From Lachnospiraceae bacterium (lineage in GTDB: Bacteria > Bacillota > Clostridia > Lachnospirales > Lachnospiraceae): a stretch of DNA of 33,000 nucleotides. The translations under genes were made by a program, and so were the position numbers. Below the pieces are notes generated by a model. It saw only the letters and a program-made list of their open reading frames with translations. It was not told where the DNA came from and searched no databases. Shown piece by piece: positions 15,501 to 22,340 of this stretch (the first letter of the stretch is position 1; each line of letters begins with the position of its first letter). The stretch spans positions 15,430 to 48,429 of the forward strand of contig SVFO01000030.1 of the NCBI GenBank assembly GCA_015056795.1, read 5' to 3'.

Positions 15501-16877
15501 GTCAACGGTCTGGTTCTTGATCTTAATGCATTTCATGTCCTGACCGCCGATGTCGAGAATGCAATCTACCTTGGGATTAAAGAATGCGGCCGCATAGTAA
15601 TGAGCAACGGTCTCAACCTCGCCATCATCTAAAAGAAAGGCAGCCTTCATCAGTGCTTCTCCGTAACCAGTGGAGCAGGAGCGTACGATTTTCACACCCT
15701 CGGGAAGCTGCTCAAAGATCTCCTTCAAGGAGCCGATGGCCGTCGTCAAAGGACTTCCGCCGTTATTACTATAAAAAGAGTACAATAAAGAACCGTCTTC
15801 CCCGACGAGTGCAATCTTAGTCGTGGTGGAGCCGGAGTCAATACCGAGATAGGCATTTCCGCGATATTCCGAAAGCTTTGCCGTCTTTACGTGGCTCAAG
15901 GCATGACGAGCCTGAAAAGCATCATAATCCTCCTTGGAGGCGAAGAGGGGCTCCATACGTTCCACTTCGAATTCCATGTGAATCTCGGTGGAGAGCTTGC
16001 CAACCATTTCTTCCAAGGTATAATGCGTGCCAGGAGCGGCTCCAGTGCCCTTCGCATTCACGGGCATTTCACCAGCATGAGCCTTTCCGTCAGCGGCATT
16101 CATGGCGCTACCCATGGCTGCGAAAAGATGAGAATTATCAAGGTCTACCGTATGCTCCTCATCGAGCTTCAGGGTACGAATAAAGGCAACCTTCAGCTGA
16201 TCCAGGAAATGCAGGGGACCGCCAAGAAAAGCAACATGACCGCGAATGGGCTTACCGCAGGCAAGGCCAGAGATGGTTTGGTTGACAACTGCCTGGAAAA
16301 TGGAGGCTGCCAGGTCTTCCTTGGTTGCACCTTCATTAATCAGAGGCTGGATGTCCGTCTTTGCGAATACACCACAACGAGCAGCAATCGTATATAAGGA
16401 ATGATAATTTTTTGCATATTCATTTAACCCAGAAGCATCTGTCTGAATCAGGGAGGCCATCTGGTCAATAAAGGAGCCAGTACCGCCCGCACAGATGCCG
16501 TTCATACGCTGTTCAACATTGCCGCCCTCGAAGTAAATGATCTTTGCATCCTCACCGCCGAGCTCAATGGCCACGTCAGTCTTAGGAGCAAGCGTCTTTA
16601 ATGCAGTTGCAACGGCAATAACCTCCTGCGTAAAGGGTACCTGCAAGTGATTGGCGAGCGTCAAGCCGCCAGAACCCGTAATCATGGGGTAGAGTGTATA
16701 ATTTCCGAGCGCTTCATAGGCTTCCTGTAAGAGCGCAGACAGGGTTTCTCTGATATTTGCGTAATGACGCCTGTAATCAGAAAAGAGTAGCTCGTTATTC
16801 TCATTTAAAATGGCAATCTTGACAGTGGTGGAACCAATGTCGATGCCAAGCATTGCTTCCTTCAAATTCTCTTGCAT
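12570..16877 (-). CDS. Giant acyl-CoA dehydratase activase: two BadF/HgdC ATPase domains, DUF2229 and HgdB-like domain
   Basis: About 1435 residues. The start is set at the ATG at 16877, because AAGGAAGG lies nine bases before it; an in-frame ATG at 16901 has that site inside its coding part. The first ASKHA ATPase domain begins MLGIDIGSTTVKIAIL and has ELGGEDAKI, CAGGTGSFIDQMA and AARCGVFAKTDIQ. The second begins YLGIDSGSTTTKIALV and has DIGGQDMK, CSSGCGSFIETFA and TRCTVFMNSKV. Each therefore keeps the two cysteines that bridge the [4Fe-4S] cluster in HgdC-type activators. A CKGCTNNC motif and a DUF2229 region (GIPRVLNMYEDYPFWHVFF) follow, then an HgdB-like C-terminal third. Classical activators are ~260 residues. 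No hgdA/hgdB genes are adjacent, so the substrate is open. Confidence 0.9.
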   Translation of the reverse strand: MQENLKEAMLGIDIGSTTVKIAILNENNELLFSDYRRHYANIRETLSALLQEAYEALGNYTLYPMITGSGGLTLANHLQVPFTQEVIAVATALKTLAPKTDVAIELGGEDAKIIYFEGGNVEQRMNGICAGGTGSFIDQMASLIQTDASGLNEYAKNYHSLYTIAARCGVFAKTDIQPLINEGATKEDLAASIFQAVVNQTISGLACGKPIRGHVAFLGGPLHFLDQLKVAFIRTLKLDEEHTVDLDNSHLFAAMGSAMNAADGKAHAGEMPVNAKGTGAAPGTHYTLEEMVGKLSTEIHMEFEVERMEPLFASKEDYDAFQARHALSHVKTAKLSEYRGNAYLGIDSGSTTTKIALVGEDGSLLYSFYSNNGGSPLTTAIGSLKEIFEQLPEGVKIVRSCSTGYGEALMKAAFLLDDGEVETVAHYYAAAFFNPKVDCILDIGGQDMKCIKIKNQTVDSVQLNEACSSGCGSFIETFARSLNYSVQDFAKAALFAEHPIDLGTRCTVFMNSKVKQAQKEGASVADISAGLAYSVIKNALFKVIKVSDASELGREIVVQGGTFYNDAVLRSFEKIANCEAIRPDIAGIMGAFGAALIARERFEEGYETSMLSYEKICSLKFETSMAKCKGCTNNCRLTINKFSGGRQYVSGNRCERGIGGQKNALNMPNLFEYKLQRLFHYASLDADKAPRGTVGIPRVLNMYEDYPFWHVFFTKLGYRVVLSPVSNRKIYELGIESIPSESECYPAKLAHGHVEWLISQNVDFIFYPALFYERNETPDANNHYNCPIVTSYSENIKNNVESISSGKVRLRNPFMSFASVDTICQSLTEEFSEIPAAEIREACELGWKELDAMRQDVCKKGEETLQYLKESGKRGIVLAGRPYHLDPEINHGIPELITSYGLAVLTEDSISHLGCPDRPLIVSDQWMYHSRLYAAATYVRTTENLDLIQLNSFGCGLDAVTTDQVNDILSGSDKIYTCLKIDEVNNLGAARIRVRSLLSAIRVREKLGKEREIQPTNIHKVVFTEEMRKNYTILCPQMSPIHFDIWEKAFQAIGYDFKVLSNDNKHSVDVGLKYVNNDACYPSLLVVGQIMEALLSGEYDLNRTAIIITQTGGGCRATNYIGFIRRALKKAGMEHIPVISLNIGGIEVNPGFPINLDLLTRAAVAAAIGDIFMRCVYRMRPYEVTPGSVEAVHQKWLKVAQDYVSQKHVNLLKFNSLCRQIIRDFDQIPVHDIKKPRVGIVGEILVKFSPAGNNHLVELLESEGAEAVVPDLMDFMLYCFYNQIYKAEHLGTSKKAARVSKLGIWGIEHIIRGASNKEFRKSKHFDPPNPIRQTVEFAKPIVSIGNQTGEGWFLTGEMVELIHEGVPNIVCTQPFGCLPNHVVGKGVIKALRKAYPESNIVAIDYDPGASEVNQLNRIKLMLSSAQKALRENDKQ

Positions 16878-16909
16878 TGCTGAAAACCTTCCTTTTGACA
16901 TTCTTTATG

Positions 16910-16938
16910 ATTATACGACAAAAGAACATAAAAAGCAA
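16910..16938 (-). promoter_or_regulatory. Promoter of the activase gene
   Basis: Read on the minus strand: TTGCTT (16938-16933), 17 bases, TATAAT (16915-16910). The -10 is consensus and lies about 33 bases before the chosen start. Confidence 0.75.
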
Positions 16939-16999
16939 CGAACAAAAAACGTAAATTCTTTAAAGATCCTTAAAAGAAAATAAAATCGGTCGCATTTGG

Positions 17000-17028
17000 T
17001 TTACTTCTTGGCATCATAATGTTACAAT
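17000..17028 (+). promoter_or_regulatory. Promoter of the pseudo-rhomboid gene
   Basis: TTTACT (17000-17005), 17 bases, TACAAT (17023-17028). The predicted transcript start near 17035 leaves a leader of about 85 bases that contains the half palindromic element. Confidence 0.6.
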
Positions 17029-17055
17029 ACATCTATATAGTTTGGGGCTATAGAA

Positions 17056-17110
17056 GTACTCGGGGTGGGGTTGGGAGGCTCTTTCTAGTACTAAATTTTT
17101 TAGGGAAAGC
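17056..17110 (+). repeat. Degenerate half copy of the palindromic element, in a 5' leader
   Basis: GTACTCGGGG (17056-17065) and TCTTTCTAGTA (about 17080-17090) match the left half of the full elements (CTCGGGG and TCTTTCTA at copy 1; TCTTTCTAGTA at copy 2). The right half is eroded, but CTTTC (17081-17085) can still pair with GAAAG (17105-17109), and CTAAA (17091-17095) with TTTAG (17099-17103). The second arm overlaps the weak ribosome site AGGGAAAG (17102-17109) of the next gene. Confidence 0.5.
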
Positions 17111-17118
17111 GTGTTGAT

Positions 17119-18039
17119 ATGGGAAATTTTGAGAAGAAGTTTGGGAAGTATGCGATTCCGAATTTGACGGTGATCATTATTGGCTGTTATGTGATTGGGT
17201 ATTTGATGCAGCTGATTAATGATAGTTTTTTGGATTTTTTGACATTGGATGCATATCAGATCTTAATTAAGGGACAGGTTTGGAGGATTTTTACATGGGT
17301 GATAGTGCCGCCTGATTCCTTGGGGATCTTTACTATCATTATGCTATTTTTCTACTATAGCATTGGTATGACGATGGAAAGAACGCTGGGAACCTATAAA
17401 TATAATGTTTATATTTTCCGCGGTATCTTCTTAACGGTTCTTGCAGCCTTCCTTTCCTTTGGTATTTGTTATTTCTTCCCGGGCGTGATGCTGACCGTGT
17501 TCGGTGAGGAATATCGCAGCTTGATTTCGACCATGCTGTCCATGGGGACAAAGCAAGATCAGCTAGAGTTAATGAAAACCATCTATGCACAGCTGGCACC
17601 TGTGTTTAGTACGTATTATATCAATATTTCGATTTTCATGGCATTTGCAATTGTTTATCCGGAAATGCAGGTGCTTTTGATGTTTGTCATTCCCGTGAAG
17701 GTAAAATGGCTTGGCATTTTGGATTTGGTTGTCATGGGTTATACCTTCTTTGTGGGCAATGTATTCGTAAAGTTTAGCGTCGGTGCTGCCTTGTTGAACA
17801 TTGCGATTTTTTACTTTACATTCCGTAATCACAGTTATCTGAAGCCGAAACAAGTGATACGCAAGGCACAATACGTAAAGAACATGCAAGCCGCAAAAAC
17901 ATTAACAAAGCATAAATGTGCGATTTGCGGTCAGACGGAGAGGGACAACCCGGATCTTGAGTTTCGTTTTTGCTCCAAGTGTAATGGTAATTACGAGTAT
18001 TGCTCGAATCATCTTTATACGCATGAGCATGTCAAATAA
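17119..18039 (+). CDS. Rhomboid-fold membrane protein lacking the catalytic dyad, with C-terminal zinc ribbon
   Basis: 306 residues with six or so membrane segments over residues 12-235. Rhomboid features include GQVWRIFTWVIVPP (52-65), where active enzymes carry a WR-x-FT motif, and ERTLGTYKYNVYIF (88-100). The pattern AIVYPEMQVLLMFVIPVKVKWL (parts of 177-198) resembles the TM4-TM5 junction. The expected GxSG serine motif about 15 residues before that Pro is replaced (STYY at 164-167), and no histidine lies in the last membrane segment, so proteolysis is unlikely. The tail has Cys267, Cys270, Cys285, Cys288, Cys295, His298, His302 and His304, a plausible zinc site. It resembles derlin-like or other pseudo-rhomboids. 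It heads the group with the sigma-like, unknown and M16C genes. Start support is a weak AGGGAAAG. Confidence 0.65.
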   Translation: MGNFEKKFGKYAIPNLTVIIIGCYVIGYLMQLINDSFLDFLTLDAYQILIKGQVWRIFTWVIVPPDSLGIFTIIMLFFYYSIGMTMERTLGTYKYNVYIFRGIFLTVLAAFLSFGICYFFPGVMLTVFGEEYRSLISTMLSMGTKQDQLELMKTIYAQLAPVFSTYYINISIFMAFAIVYPEMQVLLMFVIPVKVKWLGILDLVVMGYTFFVGNVFVKFSVGAALLNIAIFYFTFRNHSYLKPKQVIRKAQYVKNMQAAKTLTKHKCAICGQTERDNPDLEFRFCSKCNGNYEYCSNHLYTHEHVK

Positions 18040-18139
18040 ATCTGAAGCATTAGCATTGTGCAGGATAAGAAACCTTACGATGAGTAAAATAGGCATAAAA
18101 GAATAAAATCTGAAATTGATTACTAAGAGGTAAAAGGAA

Positions 18140-18883
18140 ATGAATAAGGAATTAGAATTCGCCAAGAAGCTGGAGGAAGTCAAGACGCTGGCGAAGGAAC
18201 AGGGAAATATGGTGACACAGGAGCAGGTGCTGGAAGCATTTGAAGCACTGGAGCTTTCAGGGGATCAGATGCAGATGGTATATGATTATCTTCTGCAAAG
18301 CAAGATTGGTATTGGACAGCATTTAGATCCCGAGGACTTCCTGACCGAAAAGGAGCAGGATTACTTGGAGGAATATTTGGCTGAAATCGAAGGTCTTGCG
18401 GACGTGTCAGAGGGCGAGAAGGAAGCCATTACGCTTTCTGCCATGGCTGGTGATACGGATGCACAACGGAGACTTACGGAGATTTATCTGAAGGAGGTCC
18501 CTGAGATTGCGAAGCTCTATGCAGGACAGGGCGTATTCCTTGAGGATTTGATTGGCGAGGGAAATGTTGCATTGACCATTGGCGTGTCCATGCTGGGAAG
18601 TCAGGAGACGGCAGAGGAAGCCCTTGGCATGCTTGGAAAAATGATTATGGATGCCATGGAAATGCACGTTCAGGAAAATGCTGATGCAAAGAAGATTGAC
18701 GCAAGGGTTGCCGAGAGGGTAAATCTTGTGGCAGATAAGGCGAAGGAGCTCTCGGAGGAGCTTCGCCGTAACGTAACCATTCAGGAGCTGATGGAGGAAA
18801 GTGGTCTTTCAGAAAAGGCTATCCGCGATGCCATCCGAATGAGCGGATACAAGATCGAGGGCATAGACGTCGCAGGAGAATAA
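18140..18883 (+). CDS. Sigma-70-like protein lacking regions 2.3-2.4 and 4 (candidate sigma mimic)
   Basis: 247 residues. Residues 5-58 (KLEEVKTLAKEQGNMVTQEQ onward) resemble sigma-70 region 1.1. Residues 73-105 resemble region 1.2. Residues 106-148 (DAQRRLTEIYLKEVPEIAKL, then LEDLIGEGNVALTIGV) resemble regions 2.1-2.2, which bind the beta-prime clamp helices. Residues 149-185 should hold the aromatic and basic 2.3-2.4 segment (FSTYATWWIRQAI in typical sigmas) but are Met/Glu/Ala-rich with none of those residues. Residues 187-235 (VNLVADKAKELSEELRRNVT, then GLSEKAIRDAIRMS) resemble region 3. Region 4 is absent. It may bind core polymerase without reading a promoter; this is inference from sequence resemblance. 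It is followed after 13 bases by an unknown gene and then an M16C peptidase. Confidence 0.6.
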   Translation: MNKELEFAKKLEEVKTLAKEQGNMVTQEQVLEAFEALELSGDQMQMVYDYLLQSKIGIGQHLDPEDFLTEKEQDYLEEYLAEIEGLADVSEGEKEAITLSAMAGDTDAQRRLTEIYLKEVPEIAKLYAGQGVFLEDLIGEGNVALTIGVSMLGSQETAEEALGMLGKMIMDAMEMHVQENADAKKIDARVAERVNLVADKAKELSEELRRNVTIQELMEESGLSEKAIRDAIRMSGYKIEGIDVAGE

Positions 18884-18896
18884 CGGGGAGAAGAAT

Positions 18897-19319
18897 ATGT
18901 CTGATCGAATCATTTACGAAGACGGAAAATATGTCATGCAGGACGTCGGAACGCTGTATGTCGGGACGAAGTATCTCTTTGGGGAAATTCTGGAAAATGA
19001 GGAGATTCCCTTTAAGTTTCGGCTTCTTTGTGAACGATATTTACTTCCGGAGGCGGACAGAGAGGATTCTCTGGAGACGCATTTGTATTACTTGGATTCT
19101 AAGAGCTTCCTGGTGAAGATTTTCAAGCAGCTCCGAGCAAAGGTGAAGATTAACGTTCTTGTTGAAAAGAAGGACAGGCAGGGGCGCGTAAGCAAGGAAT
19201 ACGTCACAAAAAATTTGACCGTGGAGGAGCTGACGAAGCTTTCGCCACAGGAGAAGGAAGCGCAGGGCGTGGTAATTCAAGAGCTGGCTGTCAGCAAATT
19301 TGCCTTAATGGCGTTCTAA
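18897..19319 (+). CDS. Hypothetical protein, 140 residues
   Basis: Not recognised. The protein is soluble, without a signal peptide or membrane segment. The N-terminal half is mixed beta/alpha (GTLYVGTKYLFGEILENEEI, FRLLCERYLLPEA). The C-terminal half is rich in Lys, Val and Glu (KQLRAKVKINVLVEKKDRQG, NLTVEELTKLSPQEKEAQGV). It contains two cysteines at most and no metal-site pattern. It starts 13 bases after the sigma-like gene with GGGGAGAAG as ribosome site and ends 21 bases before the M16C gene, so all three are very likely translated from one message. Confidence 0.8.
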   Translation: MSDRIIYEDGKYVMQDVGTLYVGTKYLFGEILENEEIPFKFRLLCERYLLPEADREDSLETHLYYLDSKSFLVKIFKQLRAKVKINVLVEKKDRQGRVSKEYVTKNLTVEELTKLSPQEKEAQGVVIQELAVSKFALMAF

Positions 19320-19340
19320 AAATATTAAGTGAGGTAAAAC

Positions 19341-22262
19341 ATGAAAGCAGAAAATTGTAAAGCGTATGAACTATTAAGTGAACAGAACATTTCCATCGGA
19401 TCCTTCCAGACAAAGGCGTATGTTCTTCGTCACAAAAAGACGGGTGCAAGAGTAGCCCTTTTGGAGAACGATGATGAGAATAAGGTATTTTATATTGGCT
19501 TCCGCACGCCGCCAAAGGATTCCACGGGTGTTGCGCATATTTTGGAGCATTCCGTGCTTTGCGGTTCCGAGAAGTATCCCCTGAAGGATCCTTTTGTAGA
19601 GCTTGTAAAGGGCTCACTCAATACCTTCCTGAATGCCATGACCTATCCTGACAAGACCGTATATCCTGTTGCGAGCTGTAATGATCAGGACTTTGACAAC
19701 TTGATCGACGTATATTTGGATGCCGTGTTCCATCCCAATATTTATCAGAAAAAGGCCATCTTCCAACAGGAGGGCTGGCATTATGAGATGGATGACGAGG
19801 GGAAGCTGACCTATAACGGTGTTGTATATAACGAGATGAAGGGAGCGTTCTCTGATGCAGATGAGATTTTGTTCCGTGAGATCACGAATTCTCTGTATCC
19901 TGATACCTCCTATGGCGTGGAATCCGGCGGTGATCCGCAGGTAATTCCTGAGCTGACCTATGAGAATTTCCTCGCGTTCCATGCAAAGTACTATCATCCG
20001 TCCAACAGCTACATTTATCTCTATGGCAACCTGAACATGGAGGAGAAGCTGGACTTTATTGACAGAGAATATCTCTCCAAATATGATCAGATTTCCGTGG
20101 ATTCCGAGATTAAGCTTCAGCCTGCCTTTACAGAGCCGAAGAGAATCGAAAAGGAATATCCCGTTGATGAGGGAGAGGATCTGAAGGAGAAGACCTATCT
20201 CTCCGTAAACTATGCTGTAGGGACCAATCTGGATCCCGTAACCGTGCTGGCCTTCCAGATTTTGGATCGTGTCATCTGCAACCTAAATGGTTCCCCCTTA
20301 AAGACGGCACTTTTGGATGCAGGACTTGGCAAGGATGTCTATAGCACCTATGACAATGGAATTAAGCAGCCCTTCTTTAGCATTGTGGCTAAGGATGCGG
20401 ATGCTGACAGGGAGGAAGAATTCCTTTCCATCGTAGAAAACACGCTGAAAAAGATCGTCAAGGAAGGCTTGGATAAAAAGGCATTGCAGGCAAGCCTGAA
20501 TTCCATGGAGTTTAAGTATCTTGAGGCTGATTATGGCCGTTATCCCAAGGGACTGATGTATGGCCTTGGAGCGATGGACAGCTGGCTACATGATGACTTA
20601 AAGCCCTTTGTACACATTGATGCCAATGCCGCTTATGCATTCCTTCGAGAAAAGGTTGAGACCGATTACTTTGAGAGCTTGATTGAACAGTACCTGCTGA
20701 AGAATACGCATAAGACCGTTCTTGTCATGAAGCCGAAGGAAGGACTTCTGGAGGCACAGGAAGGTGCGCTGGAGGAGAAGCTGGCTGAGATCAAGAATCA
20801 CATGACGAAGGAAGAGCTTGAAAAGATTAAAGAAGATCAGAAGGCTCTGAAGGAATTCCAGGATCGCGAGGATACGGAGGAAGAGCTGCAAAAGCTTCCG
20901 ATGCTTAAGAGAGAGGATCTCGGGAAAAAGGCGGCTGTATTATATAATGAGCCGAGAAAGATTGGGGACACGGAGTTTATCTTCCACGACGTGTTTACGA
21001 ATGGTGTCGGTTATCTGAATTTGTCCTTTGACTTAAAGAATATTCCTGCGGAGTACTTCCCGTATATTGGAATTCTTCGCATTGCCATGTTTGACGTTAG
21101 CACCAAGAACTACACCTATGGTGATTTGGTGAATGAGATTGATCTTTGGACGGGTGGAATGACGTCCGCTGTCAGCGTAAATAACAAGTATCGCAATCCA
21201 GATGAGTGCAGATGCTTCTTTATGGTGAATGCGAAATTTACCTACAAGAACCTGGAAAAGGTGATGGAGCTGGTTCGTGAGGTGGCGCTTTCCAGTAAGT
21301 ATGAGGAAGAGAAGCGCCTGCTGGAAATCCTTCGAGAGTATAAGACGAGTACGCAGCAGAGCATGATTGCGGGAGGACATGCCCTTGCCGTATCAAGGGC
21401 GCTTTCCTATGAAAATCTGCCTTCCGCTTATAATGAGGTGCTTTCAAAGCTTTCCCTGTACCGATTGGTTAGTGAAATCGAAGGTGATTTTGGTGCGAAG
21501 AAGGATGTGCTCAAGGAAAGACTTGCTACTCTGACGAAAATGATCTTTAGGGCAGAAAACCTTCGCGTGGACTTTACGGGCGCAAGAGAGGTATTGCCAG
21601 AGCTGGAAGCGCAAATCGAGGCATTCAAGAAGGATCTCTTTACTTGCGAGGTGGAAAAGGGAAGCTTTGTGCCTGAACTCAAAAAGAAGAATGAGGGCTT
21701 TATGGAGCCAAGCCAGGTACAGTATGTTGCTCGTACAGGTAACTATCGTAAGAAGGGACTTCCTTATGATGGAAGCCTGCGAGCACTGAAGGTAATGATG
21801 GGATATGAATACCTCTGGATGAATGTTCGCGTTCGCGGCGGTGCCTATGGATGTATGTGCAACTTCTCGACGACAGGTGAGAGCTACTTTGTTTCCTATC
21901 GTGATCCGAATCTTGGAAAGACGGTGGAAACCTATCAGGGCGCTGCAGACTTTATCAGAGGCTTTGAGGCTGACGAGCGCACAATGACGAAGTATGTGAT
22001 CGGAGCCATTGGCGAGCTGGATACACCCATGACGCCTGCGACGAAGGGAAGCTTTTCCAAGGAAGCTTGGCTTTCTGGCGTGACGCAGGAGGATCTGCAG
22101 AAGGAGCGCGATGAGCTGCTTGCGACAACGCCTGAAAAGATTCGCTCCTTGGCGAAGTACGTGGATGCCTTTATGGAGGATGATTGCTTTGTCGTAGCTG
22201 GTAATTCTGGTAAGATCAAAGAAAATGAAAAAATGTTTGGTTGCGTAGAGAACCTTTTGTAA
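19341..22262 (+). CDS. M16C family zinc metallopeptidase (PreP/falcilysin-like)
   Basis: 973 residues, typical of the single-chain two-half M16C peptidases that degrade unstructured peptides inside a closed chamber. The inverted zinc site is H66-I-L-E69-H70 (VAHILEHSVLCGSEKYPLKD), and the third ligand is probably Glu165 (VVYNEMKGAFSDADEI), 95 residues on, as expected for the family. The linker and M16C-associated region lie around residues 470-540 with long charged helices. The C-terminal half retains the partner RGGAYG motif (VRVRGGAYGCMCNFSTTG) that contacts substrate. There is no signal peptide, so a cytoplasmic role in peptide turnover is likely. It is the last gene of the sigma-like cluster. 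Confidence 0.93.
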   Translation: MKAENCKAYELLSEQNISIGSFQTKAYVLRHKKTGARVALLENDDENKVFYIGFRTPPKDSTGVAHILEHSVLCGSEKYPLKDPFVELVKGSLNTFLNAMTYPDKTVYPVASCNDQDFDNLIDVYLDAVFHPNIYQKKAIFQQEGWHYEMDDEGKLTYNGVVYNEMKGAFSDADEILFREITNSLYPDTSYGVESGGDPQVIPELTYENFLAFHAKYYHPSNSYIYLYGNLNMEEKLDFIDREYLSKYDQISVDSEIKLQPAFTEPKRIEKEYPVDEGEDLKEKTYLSVNYAVGTNLDPVTVLAFQILDRVICNLNGSPLKTALLDAGLGKDVYSTYDNGIKQPFFSIVAKDADADREEEFLSIVENTLKKIVKEGLDKKALQASLNSMEFKYLEADYGRYPKGLMYGLGAMDSWLHDDLKPFVHIDANAAYAFLREKVETDYFESLIEQYLLKNTHKTVLVMKPKEGLLEAQEGALEEKLAEIKNHMTKEELEKIKEDQKALKEFQDREDTEEELQKLPMLKREDLGKKAAVLYNEPRKIGDTEFIFHDVFTNGVGYLNLSFDLKNIPAEYFPYIGILRIAMFDVSTKNYTYGDLVNEIDLWTGGMTSAVSVNNKYRNPDECRCFFMVNAKFTYKNLEKVMELVREVALSSKYEEEKRLLEILREYKTSTQQSMIAGGHALAVSRALSYENLPSAYNEVLSKLSLYRLVSEIEGDFGAKKDVLKERLATLTKMIFRAENLRVDFTGAREVLPELEAQIEAFKKDLFTCEVEKGSFVPELKKKNEGFMEPSQVQYVARTGNYRKKGLPYDGSLRALKVMMGYEYLWMNVRVRGGAYGCMCNFSTTGESYFVSYRDPNLGKTVETYQGAADFIRGFEADERTMTKYVIGAIGELDTPMTPATKGSFSKEAWLSGVTQEDLQKERDELLATTPEKIRSLAKYVDAFMEDDCFVVAGNSGKIKENEKMFGCVENLL

Positions 22263-22286
22263 TCACTTTTCGTCTAATAGGGTAGA

Positions 22287-22327
22287 ACGCCAAGTAAATA
22301 GGTTTTAATCATTGGTAAACTTGGCGT
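22287..22327 (+). promoter_or_regulatory. Hairpin immediately before the DUF4349 ribosome site
   Basis: ACGCCAAGT (22287-22295) pairs perfectly with ACTTGGCGT (22319-22327) across a 23-base loop. No T-run follows. The right arm ends one base before GGGGAGG (22329-22335), the ribosome site for ATG 22341, so the structure could affect translation or mark an mRNA-processing boundary after the M16C gene. Confidence 0.5.
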
Positions 22328-22340
22328 CGGGGAGGCGATT

